This document shows positions 1 to 9,788 of a stretch of 64,000 nucleotides of DNA, piece after piece. The stretch spans positions 180,001-244,000 of the forward strand of contig JAOTOM010004756.1 in assembly GCA_034440615.1 (NCBI GenBank), written 5' to 3'. The notes below the pieces were generated by a model, which saw only the letters and a list, made by a program, of their open reading frames with translations, was not told where the DNA came from and ran no database searches. The DNA comes from Ashinkailepas kermadecensis. Its lineage: Eukaryota; Arthropoda; Thecostraca; Neolepadidae. The stretch's first letter is position 1. Every line of letters begins with the position of its first letter. The position numbers and the translations under genes were made by a program.

Positions 1-490
1 TTCCAAAATCGTGCTGGGGTCCCACACATGTGCGATCAGGAGCCCCAAATAAACACAGCGGGACCCTGAGAGCACAACTGGAGGCTGAAAATGCACCAGG
101 CCCTCCAAAGCATACCTAGTCTCGCAAAAAGTGGCAAGGCCTTAAAACATGCGTTGCAGCTCTAAATAAACACACAAGGGGCCCCAAAAAATACAACGGA
201 GACTCTGAAGGCACACCGGGTCCATGAGACCGCATGGGCCTCAGAAACAGACTGCGGACCTTAAAAAGCGACATGGTCCTAAAGAAGGAACAAAAAGACC
301 GGACACTAAATAAACACATCGGGGTCCTCGAAAGCGCGCTGATACCTAAAAATGTAATTGGTGCACACCAAAAACTATTTTAAAAAAAGAGCCATGGTCT
401 CAAACGTGCGCCGGGCCCCTAACAAAAATTGTCTGCAGCCGTAAAACACACCCGTAGACGAAGAAAAACACTACTGGTCCAAAAAAGAAC
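1..490 (-). repeat. Degenerate GGGCCC/TTTT array (array I), copy A left flank
   Basis: A run of imperfect 20-45 base units alternates short GC blocks (GGCCCC, GGTCC, CCGGG) with A-runs. It reads as T-runs on the minus strand. Its reverse complement aligns unit by unit with 42.2-42.4 kb, sharing landmarks such as TTTATTTAGAGCTGCAACGC and GGTCTTTTGTTCCTT. It is therefore part of a dispersed composite repeat and not a local expansion. No gene is visible. The array is cut by the window start. Confidence 0.7.
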
Positions 491-1095
491 ACCGATCCAG
501 CGCCTAGGTTCAGTAGCCAATCTGGAAGCATAATTAACGAAAGAGATGAGGTGCATCAAAGCCCAGCGGGTCTCCGAGTTTCTTAACCACCAAAAAATGT
601 GGAAAGAAGAGAACTAATCATCGAATTTAATAATCGTATTCACACAGCAAACCCCTATCCGAAGCATTTCACACGTAAACATGGAAAACAAACTATCATG
701 TGACAGCAATTAGCAAAACATGGGAGGCCAAACAGAAACCGGAGAAGCGCAGGTAGCGTGGCGAATGCGCCGAATGCGCAAGGCGGGTGTACACGTGCAC
801 GAACGTTGGAGTTTTGCCGAACGAGAGTTATTAACTGGAATGCCTGAAATTGGAACATTTCACATTTTTGAGTTATTTGTACAGGTGTAATTTCAGCATT
901 GTGAGGTGACTTATCAAGCGATACCACAAGAAAAACCTTGGAACAGGATGGAGGAGTCAGGGTTGAAATCCGGTGACTCAGAAACGATTTTGGTAGATTG
1001 GGCACCCTCCACAGGACAGTTATGTTGGTCACTAATTATTTTATTAAAAAAATAAAAAGGGGTCCCTTTGAAAAAATACTGGTCGAAATGATATG
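491..1095 (+). repeat. Core of composite dispersed repeat, copy A
   Basis: A non-tandem sequence of about 600 bases lies between two array I flanks. It is shared with copies at 33640-34115 (same orientation), 41440-42075 (opposite) and 31100-31370 (left part only). Common landmarks are CCAATCTGG.AGCATA near 516, the ATGTGG.AAGAAGAGAA block near 597, and a GTGTACACGTGCACGAACGTT-like block near 786. A 125-codon minus-strand frame (655-1032) has a counterpart in other copies. That follows from nucleotide homology and I see no known domain in it. The element class is unknown. Confidence 0.7.
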
Positions 1096-1925
1096 TTTGT
1101 TAGTGATATGTTTAGTGCTCTGGAGCGATTTTCCTGGCTTTTTGTTTGGTTTTTGTGGGGTCCCGAAGCGAATTTTATGGCCACGTTCTGCTTATTTTCA
1201 GCCAACGACGTCAATTTTTGTGAGCCCCGAAGTTAATTTTTGATGCCCTGACCATAATTTTTTGGACTACGAACGCAAATTTTGGATCCAGAGCGCAATA
1301 TTTAGGGGCTAAGCGCGAGTTCGCGAGACGGGTTGGACTTAGCCGGGCTATAGCGCGATTTTAGCGAGTACTGGCCTAAATTCTGGCACCTTTCAGAGAT
1401 GAAAGGCCATTCGGAAAAATTCCTTTTGGGACCTGTTCAAAATTTCGCGGTGCTTGGGTGGATTTGATGGAGTCCCTTTGTGATATTTTGGTGTCGAGTT
1501 CTATTTTTGTAACACCTTGCGCGACATTTTTTGGCGCCGGTTCGAATCTTCGTGCTCCCTGTGCATTTTCTTTCGGTGCCCCAACACGCTTGTTTTCCGG
1601 AGCCCGACGAGTTTTTTGGAGGGGGGGACTTTGACACAATTTTTGTGGCCGCATAGTGACGTTCCGGCAATGCATCGCTTTTTGGGAAGCCAGCTGCGAC
1701 ATGTCTGGCTCCGGCGCGACTTTTTGTGTCCACAGTGTGATTTTCAAGGGCAGCGATGCGACTTTTTGGGTCTAAGCGCGAATTTTTTCGGATCCGTTGT
1801 CATTTGTTGGGTTCCTTGGCGCGAGTTTTAGTGGTCTCGATAAAATTTGTTTTTGGTCCAACAAGTTTTGGGGGCTTTTGAAGCGATCGTTGGGACTCCA
1901 GAGTGATTTTCCATATTTGGGCTAG
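1096..1925 (+). repeat. Degenerate array I, copy A right flank
   Basis: Imperfect units of the form GGGGTCCCGARGCGAATTTT run in the T-rich orientation, opposite to the array on the left of the core. Units are too diverged to set a clean period. Reading frames here on either strand are repeat by-products. Confidence 0.65.
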
Positions 1926-2855
1926 CGTTAGTTTTTAGGGTGTTTCTAGGTAGTTTCTAGGATACGTGTCTATGAGCAGTCAAAATGGAATTCAAAAGGT
2001 ATCTAAACGCCTTGCATGCCAATGTCGTCCAGAGAAAACCCCAATTTTTTAGGTGACCTGAGGTCAGGTTGCGAAGTCAGGTCATGGCCTAAAAACTCTT
2101 GCTTCCAAGGCCATAATTTCCGCCGCTGCAACCATAGTGCAAACATCAAGCTATGTGTGCCAGAGAGCATTGTCGTTTACTAAAGTGCAAAGCTTCACTT
2201 CGCTATCAGCTTAGGCCTCGGAAACATAACCCAAAATTTGTACCGATACACTTCCCTTCAGTAATGACAAATTATCGAAATGCCATTGATCATGTTTAGA
2301 CACCGAAATGACGTGCTCTTATTACATAACATGCTCTCATTGCATGACCTGATGTGATCCAAGTGATCTGTGATCCGATTATGTGATCTGGCGTAATCCA
2401 GTTTTATTGTTCTTGCAACAATTTGTTTCCAAGAGTAATTTTCGATACTAAAGTCGAATTCATCGTTCCTTCTTACCCCACTAATATCCAAATGAAATAA
2501 ATGGATTAAGTGCATAACTACTTAACTAACTACATTGACTACTTTGGCTCCCACGCCTCCCATGGGTGAACTTGAACTTGAAGTAACATGTTGATAGGAC
2601 CATGATATTTGGCAGACCCTCAGCCTGCTATTTATTTATGCTAAGCTGTACCCAAAAATGTTATTTGGTCGAAGCAGCAGTCCAAGATCGGCAAAATAGA
2701 CCTGTCAGTCGACGACAAGACGACTTTGACACTTTCAACCTCAGGTGGAGAGTCAACAGCAAAAGATATACCAAAGGTATTTCCCCCATGTAGCAGATGA
2801 TGGATGCCGCTGCGCGTAGATATAACCCACTTTTATCTACATAGTCTAGTTGGAG
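1926..2855. other. No gene recognised
   Basis: Mostly unique-looking AT-moderate sequence. A perfect palindrome TGACCTGAGGTCA lies at 2054-2066 and several GTGATC words cluster at 2340-2400. I see no coding signature. Confidence 0.5.
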
Positions 2856-3600
2856 GGAGGAAAATCCCCTCCCGCCTCGGCAGAAGAAGGGGTGCGGTCT
2901 GCGGGCAGCAGCTCGCAGGCTTATCTCCTACACTTGAGTGCGTGCATATCTAACGCCATACACCTGTCCCCATGTTCTCAATTGCCTAGTCTGCTAGTAA
3001 GTCTGGTAGTTTTACGTTGCACTCTTTCTAGAATATCTATGTCCCTTTCTCAGGAAGTAGTCCACTCCTGTGCACATTATTCCAATTGGGGTCGCACATA
3101 GGCAAAGTGGAATTTGTATAACTTCCTTGCTATTGTATTGAACAGTACACTCATACTAATGATTCCTAACTTTATAATCCCCTTGTTTCTGGCTGAGTTA
3201 CATTTTTCTGAGCCAAGGTCCCTTGAGACTAGCATTACTAATTGTTCTTCTCTTCAATGATTTTCAGTTCACTACTTGCTATTGTATATCTATATTATAT
3301 ATGCCCTGATCTGACTCCCTAAACCCAGCCGCATAGCCCTACGCTACCATAATTGAAGGATATCTGACAGTTTTTTAAAAATCATTTTCAATGTCCCGTT
3401 GAATATTACTAGCTTCATCCATATTGTTATCCATTCCTACCCGGCTCATGCCGACAGCAGACTTAAACACTCTATTTCTCAGTCCTACCTCAACGTTGTT
3501 GGCAAATATGATCAGGAGAAGTAGACCTAAGACCGGACTCCTGTGGCACCTCACGTAGAACATTTTCCCGTCCACCTTTACATCCGCTTAATATTACTCC
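2856..3600 (-). pseudogene. CR1-like non-LTR reverse transcriptase relic
   Basis: Read on the minus strand, 3575-3375 gives a degraded palm stretch, RSPVLGLLLLIIFANNVEVG, matching the GVPQGSVLGPLLFLIYIND region of CR1-clade reverse transcriptases. The following segment, where FADDTKL is expected, is corrupted. Further on (about 3110-2880) an interrupted frame gives YKFHFAYVRPQLE, a stop, CAQEWTTS, a stop and ERDIDILERVQRKTTRLT. This is the thumb/C-terminal signature of the same clade (RPHLEYCVQAWSPYL, then DIDLLERVQRRATKMI). The N-terminal fingers and endonuclease are not seen. Stops and lost catalytic residues make it non-functional. Orientation and clade are well supported by two collinear motifs. 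The boundaries are approximate. Confidence 0.75.
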
Positions 3601-5495
3601 TATACATATACCATGTGTCCCCCACTCCTCTCATAAAAGCCAGCTTAGCAAATTTTCGTCAGGATGCTAAGGTAGGAACGGGCAGGTCTGAGAAAGCATC
3701 GCTGCTGAACTTTAAATTGCCCCCGACGAAGCACCACCTTTCCGTGGTAGGGGGATTGCGTGCTTCAATGGTCCAATGGTGAGGGGCCAGATTAGGAGTG
3801 CCTCACTCGTCATTCCATCCATACGCTCCCATTCCAATGTCCATCCCATCTCAACATCCATGTCCTTCACCTTACACTGCAACACCAACTCTCCCCACTA
3901 TGAGCAGGTAGGACAACTTCCCCGGTCCTGCCCACCAGCTCAGCTTTATCAGAGTAGCCGCGTCCCCTCGGCCCGTCCCTCTGGGTTGACGGAGTCCTGG
4001 AGGCTGAGGTCCCCCGTCGCACGGTGCTTGTTGTAATGGGGGACCAACATACATCTTGATCCCGATATCCAGGAGGGGCGGACGGGCCCGTAACCAATTT
4101 CCAAAAACCGCTCTTGGTCCCTCTTGAAGGGCCCAGACCAACCCGCACCTACGCGGAGATCGGAACTACCCCACGGAACGTACTCCCGGCTCTCGTGTCT
4201 TGTCTTCAGAGAAAATATAAAAGCCTTGTGTCCCCACATAAAAGCCATCCCCATTCCAAAGGAGGAACGGATGCAACAGATTCGGTGAGATTATGAGGTG
4301 CAAGAAGTCGAAGGACGGTGTACTGGAGGTATAATTCGTGGAAGCAGGGCAGGCAGGTGTGGAACTTGCATCGTCTGAGTTTGTGTATGGTGTGCGGAAG
4401 GACGGTAGAAAGGAGAATAACACAATCGAAATTACTGTGGAACCTCACAAGACAAAGCAAAGAAAAACACCTCGCGGGGGAATATAAATTGCTTTGACTT
4501 GAGGGATGTACAGGGGTGGTCGGCCCATGTAAGACACTAAAGCAGTGCCTCACCTGAGTAGAGCTGGGAAGTATTTCTGCATGTTATTTTCGTACAAATG
4601 GTACTTTCATCCTCTGGAAAATAGCAAACTTGAACAACTGGAAACAAATATGCATCGGTGACTCGTAATTATAGTGAAAATTGAAGTTCACATTTACATC
4701 TGAGCTTCAAAACAGCTCTATCACCGGTTGGCAAAGGCAAGCCTCTGGCAGATATCGTTATATATTGCGCTTTCGTTTCATAACAAGCGCAGTGTATGCG
4801 GCCTTTTTGGAGTGGAGTCCATTCTACTCTTGATGTAGATCGCTGCGTGAGGGACACTTTCGAGTACATGGGGCCATATCTTGCACAAAAATGTTCCCAT
4901 TGATTCGTGAAAATAAGGGAATTTGCCGAATTGTGGGGCAGAAGCAAGTTACCTACCCACCTACTTAGGTAGGTACGAGAAGTGGCAAATACTAGAACCG
5001 AAAGCCCAACGAGGAAGTCTGTTCGTGACCAATGGGCTCTTACTGGGCTTTGATGTGATGCTTAGTCAGCTCTGTAAATTCCATGCATTCACTAGTGTTT
5101 TCAGAACGGACACGTCAGACCAGCCAACAAAAAAAAACATTCTGATTTGGAGCAAACTTGTTCTTAAATCTCAAATTATGCGAAACCTAGTAGCACTTTA
5201 TGAAACAATGTTGCTCTTAGCTCATGCGTAGGTAGTCAGGCACCTACTAAGCTTTCCAAATCCAAGGAATTTGAGAATTTGTGAGAATTAGTTCTTACTT
5301 TACAAACGCCTCAAAACAAACTTTTCGGATGTGCACAATTCATGCAATTTGGGTAAATATATAGAAGCCCCTTGGGCACTTCTGGTAAAAAAAAATGTGT
5401 TTTTCCAATGTCTTGATGTAATTTGAAAGCATATTAAATTCAGATCTTTTGGAAATTAAAACTTTTTTACATGAGCACTTCAAGTTGTACATATA
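3601..5495. other. No gene recognised
   Basis: No domain is recognisable in any frame. An imperfect inverted run CCTACCCACCTACTTAGGTA sits near 4950. A related palindrome recurs near 14953 and 35752. Confidence 0.45.
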
Positions 5496-5855
5496 TCTCA
5501 ATAAGCAGTCATTTCACCAAAAAAGAAGTTATTATGGTGCTTTAAGGTGGTAACAAGACGAGTTTTTTTTACACACACTTGCATCCATAAAGCAAGCAAA
5601 TGGGTAAGGTTTGGTTAGGTCAGATTAGTTTAGGTTTTTTAAGTTGGAAAATTTGTGTACAACTTTTCAAATAAGAAGACATTACTTTTTCTTGAAAAGC
5701 AGCTGATGTTAGATTACGTTCAGATGGGCTATGTTTTTTAGTTTCAAAAGTTCAGAAAATAAATTGGTTAATATTTTCCAAATGTATTTTTGGGATTTCT
5801 TTTCTCCAAAGGGTGGTTAGTCTAGGTTAGGTTATATGTTGTTAGGGCCCGGATG
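5496..5855 (+). repeat. TTAGG-associated dispersed repeat, copy 1
   Basis: AT-rich sequence with scattered GGTTAGG words. It contains the phrases TTAAGGTGGTAACAAGA and CCATAAAGCAAGCAAATGGG. The reverse complement of both phrases occurs at 53.99-54.08 kb. Related sequence (CTCCATAAAGCAAATAAAGC, CTTGAAAAGCAG) is at 21.1-21.4 and 26.9-27.2 kb. It is noncoding, and the class is unknown. Confidence 0.65.
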
Positions 5856-7600
5856 AGGTACATATCGACTTATCGAGACATCTGCCGTCGGAGGTGACCA
5901 CAGTGCTTTTGCGGGCATTTAATCATTTACGGGAGCTTGAACTATTCCCTCAATCGTGGAGGGATGCTATGGTTGTCCCGCTACTTAAGCCTGGAAAATT
6001 GTCACTGACCCTTGTCACTGACCCTTTGACCTATCGCTGAACCTCCTTGACGTCTGCCTTATGCAGATTACTTGAGAAAAGGCTAAATGTTCGTTTTTTT
6101 TAAAATCACATGATCTCCTTGCAAATTGTCAATGCGGCTTTCGAAAAAAAACGAAGCACCATTGACCACATCGTGTCCCTAGGCACATAGATGAGGATGA
6201 CCTTTCGGAAAAAGCACCATCTTCTCGACATATGTAGCTCCTACCACCTATGGTGCAGATCGGGAAACGCTTATGCTACTGTACCGTTCGCTGGTATGCT
6301 CAAAACGCGACTCCACCTGTTTTATCTATGACGACACCGCTGCAACGAACAAGCGTAAACTTGACACTATCCATCACACCGCCATCCGTATTGCAACTGG
6401 AGTATTTCGTACCTCACACACAATGAGCCTTTTAGCAGAAGCACACGAACCACCTCTATGTCTGCGCAGAGAAAGGCTTGGAAGGCGATACGCCAGCAAG
6501 CTTCGCCAGTTTCCTGACCACCCACTCACTGGCATGTTTTTTTTAATCGCGAAAACTACCGACCATTTTTCCAGGGGAACGACATTTGAGTGTCACCCGT
6601 TTGGTGTGCACACTCGAAAGCTCCTCCAAGAAAGTCAGGTAAAACTCCAAGGTATTCTGAGAACCCTGGACATGGAGACACCCCCATGAGAGTTGATCGT
6701 ACCGGAGGTAGATGTGTCTCTTGTGAAGACAAGAAAAGCCGATGTGGCTCCAGGAGAGTTTCGCGCGCTGGCCCTCGAACACATCACATCACTCCAGAAA
6801 TGGGTGGCAACCTATGCAGATGAGTCTGGAACTGATGATGGAGTTGCCAGTGCTTTTGTTTGTGGATCCGCCGTTCGATCGTTTTCCCTCCCCACGTACA
6901 CACATGTATACCTATCAGAACTTGTCGCCATTCTGAAAGCTGTGTTATATCGAAGAATCAGAAGGTGATCGATGCGTTATATTGACAGACTCTTTAAGCA
7001 TCCTGTTGGCCCTGAACACATTTTGTCCATCAAACCCCTCTTACCGATATTACCGATACTGAAACCGATATTTTGAACTGTCTTACTCTTGTACATCGCT
7101 TGAGACGATGGGTGGTTCTGTGTTGGCTCCCCAGCCATGTGGGAATTTCTGGAAACGAGTTGGCGGATGCTACGACGATGGAGCAGCGTGCGCCCGTGCA
7201 TCAAGTCATTACCACCCCCTGCCACCGAACATTATCGATAAATCTTCACTTTCATCCAAGAAAAGCGGCAGTCAGTGTGGGACGCAACACCTACGAACAA
7301 GCTGAAAGCCATCAAACAACGTATGGGTCCATGGAGCTCGTCTTGCCGTACGTCTAGAAAAGAAGAAATGGCGCTGTACCCCCCTCCGCATGGGCCACAC
7401 TTATGCGACTCACAATTATCTGATATTCGGTGACGACAAGCCGCAGTGCCCCAGATTTCGTACACCGCTGACAGTTTGTCATGTTTTTCTCTCGTGCCCT
7501 TTGTATTCTCACAAGCGTAGACGTCATCTTGGATCTGCCCAGGTGGGTTATCTTAGTGATATCCAGTCCAACAACTCTTGCATTGTCTAATCGGGACAAC
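5856..7600 (+). pseudogene. I/R1-like non-LTR retrotransposon relic, internally deleted, with RNase H region
   Basis: Frames on the plus strand give collinear pieces of an I/R1-type pol. The RT fingers are at 5860-6180: HLPSEVTTVLLRAFNHL, SWRDAMVVPLLKPGK, then LTSALCRLLEKRLNVR and the degraded AFEKKRSTIDHIVSLGT. A thumb-like segment starts at about 6250 (YRSLVCSKRDS, KLDTIHHTAIRIATGVFRTS, HEPPLCLRRERLGRRYASKL). An RNase H-like region lies at 6830-7200, with DDGVASAFV, YLSELVAI, LTDSLSILLAL and SHVGISGNELADA. The C-terminus near 7390-7500 carries RLRMGHTYATHNYL and RTPLTVCHVFLSCPL. The RT palm with its YADD box is absent between about 6225 and 6250. Stops and frameshifts are frequent. This is certainly dead. 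The clade call is from motif style only. Confidence 0.8.
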
Positions 7601-7875
7601 TGATCGATTTCTTGTCTAAGGTGTCATTTTCAGCTATAGATACTCCTCAGTAGTATCTATAGTAGATACTCCTCAGTGATCCAGGAATAATTATCTAAGC
7701 ACCCTTTTAACTTATCGTCCGTAGTCCATTCCTGTCTTCTACATCCATAGGCAATGGCATGTGTACATAAATGTTATCTTAATCCATGCCAGGTTCTCAG
7801 TTACGTTTGAACATGGAGCTTGTGTGGAAATGTGAGAAATTTCACCAACACAATAATTTCAATGAGAACTTCATA
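7601..7875. other. No gene recognised
   Basis: A short direct repeat, AGATACTCCTCAGT, occurs twice at 7638-7680 around a TATCTATAGTAG spacer. Nothing else is seen. Confidence 0.4.
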
Positions 7876-8215
7876 AAATGTGGGAGGCATGTCAAACATA
7901 TCTGCCGGTTTGCTATATGTGAATTTTACACTGGTGGATACACCGGTGACAGGTACAGGATTGCTTTTCAGATTCTTAATCAATACATCCATCTGTAGCT
8001 TCCACAATTGTTGTGGACTGTTCCTTCGGAGCTTAACAGCAAGCCTTTCTGTTGCAGATACACTGGCGATAAGTGCGAGATTGCTTACCAGATTTTTAAT
8101 CAATGCATCCATCTGCAGCTTCCACCAATGTTGTGGGCCATTCCTTCAGAGATTTACCGGAAACCTTTCCTTTTTACGAACGCCGGAACTATGCCAGGCT
8201 AAATTTCTGCTTTGA
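7876..8215 (+). repeat. Twofold ~120-bp direct repeat with EGF-like ending signature
   Basis: Two diverged direct copies (about 7925-8040 and 8055-8170) share the phrases TTTTTAATCAATGCATCC and CTTCCAC.AATGTTGTGG. In the plus frame each begins with GYTGDRYRI or RYTGDKCEI, then FQILNQYIHL or YQIFNQCIHL. The YTGDKCEI string resembles the last loop of an EGF-like domain (CxCxxGYxGxxC). The upstream cysteines are not present in good form. The minus strand also has an open 103-codon frame (7801-8112) with an internally repeated WKLQMDxLIKNL motif. Neither frame is established as coding. A decayed exon repeat and a chance frame in a noncoding duplication are both possible. Confidence 0.4.
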
Positions 8216-9788
8216 TTTGCGTGGCCATTTTACTGAACAATGCATGTGATGGAGAAGGCACAACAGAGAGGCAGCCTCTCAACGTGCATATATCAGTCAG
8301 CAAGGTCAATGTTCCTCTTTGGTCAAAGTTCGAATAGCTTTACTTACCACAATTTGAAAGTGCCTTTGACTTGACGAACTAACAATATTGTAGACATATC
8401 TCTTTAATAATTATCATGATAGGCGTTGGAGATCCCGCTATTGCTGCTAGGCAACAATGTTTTAAACACGTCCAGGTATGATACAAATCTACCTGAAATA
8501 GGGCGGTGTGAACACATTTTATATGGACAGAACTACGATATTGACGCATGATGATCATTCCAAACGTCTTGATACACTTGCGGTACAATCAAATATGTGA
8601 CGGAAGAACATGAAAAATGCACCTACGTGAACGGTAAATGAGAAATTCACGCGAAGATGACACGTAGCTCCCAACCTCACCTTGACGGGGCTCGGTCAAA
8701 TTAATTCTGCTCTCTATGGGGGAGAGGTGCGTTTTTCCCGCACTGGAGTGTCATTGGGAGTGTCATGGGCGACGCCATGGATATTGGATCGAGGATTTGT
8801 ATGCATAATTTTTGCATGCATCGCCATAAGCGCAATGGCAAGTTTTGCGAAGCCTGGGCCACGCGTCCCTCCCCGCCCCCGTCATTGCGACGTCCATGGC
8901 TGTTGACATGGCTCAGAACATGGAAGCACATGAACCTCTACCCCGACGAAGGTTGATGGTTACATGAATTGAGGTGCTGTGGTGAGATTGTAAAGCAGGA
9001 AAATCAATCAATCTCACTTCGATGAGCTGGTTTGAAGATATTTTAATATTGATTTATGACCTGTCCGTGGTAATACTTTTAAAAAGGGTAGGCCTGGCCT
9101 GATCATCACCTCACATAGAAAGCATACATTATAATCCCAGCATTATCGGGACCTTGAAGCTACTTACCCAGCTAGGAATCTGCGTCTTTCGCCCTGATAA
9201 ATGACGGTTCGCTGGAAATGAAATGAAAGTCAGGGAGCTGACATGTTTGCTCTTGGAACACCTCTCTCCGTTCTCTGTATATATGAAGAGTGATATTGAG
9301 TAGTTGAATGACTGTGAAGTCTGAGTAATGTTTACTTCCTGATTGGTGGAATATTTGATGGCGACGCCGTGGTTATCGGCCTTACCACGACGACGCTGCA
9401 CAGTTGCCGGCGGTCCGATAAGGAGCGAGTAGCGAGAACCGCGACTGGTTCGGAGGGCTTCTGATGGTCGGCACCTAGCGATGGAGTCGACACTGAGTTA
9501 GCCGCTCCAGCGAAAAATGAGTGGGTGAGCGAAGTAGATTTTGTCTTATGATTCCGACCATTCGTGGTAGTAGGAATACAGAAACCGTATTATTAACTCC
9601 GCATGTGACTTTTTGCAACGTTAAATACAACTTTCGCCTGACTTTGAATGCAGACTGGACCATCGGTAAGATATCGCGTGGGTGATGAAATTGCACTAAG
9701 CTGGTAGATATACTCGTGAATAGCCAGGTTCAGATGAAAATAATCAACATCGCATTCAGGTATTCGGAAACAGGAGGGTTTACCCGCA
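8216..9788. other. No gene recognised
   Basis: No tandem structure or protein motif is visible. Local CCATGG/GACGCCATGG words near 8765-8900 form small palindromes only. Confidence 0.4.

Noticed and set aside
655..1032. 125-codon minus-strand frame conserved between copies of the core repeat as a transposase
   Set aside because: Similarity between copies is at nucleotide level and frames break in the other copies. No catalytic motif is visible.
2054..2066. TGACCTGAGGTCA palindrome as a nuclear receptor response element
   Set aside because: It is a single short motif without a neighbouring gene or promoter. The chance of such a palindrome in 64 kb is not small.
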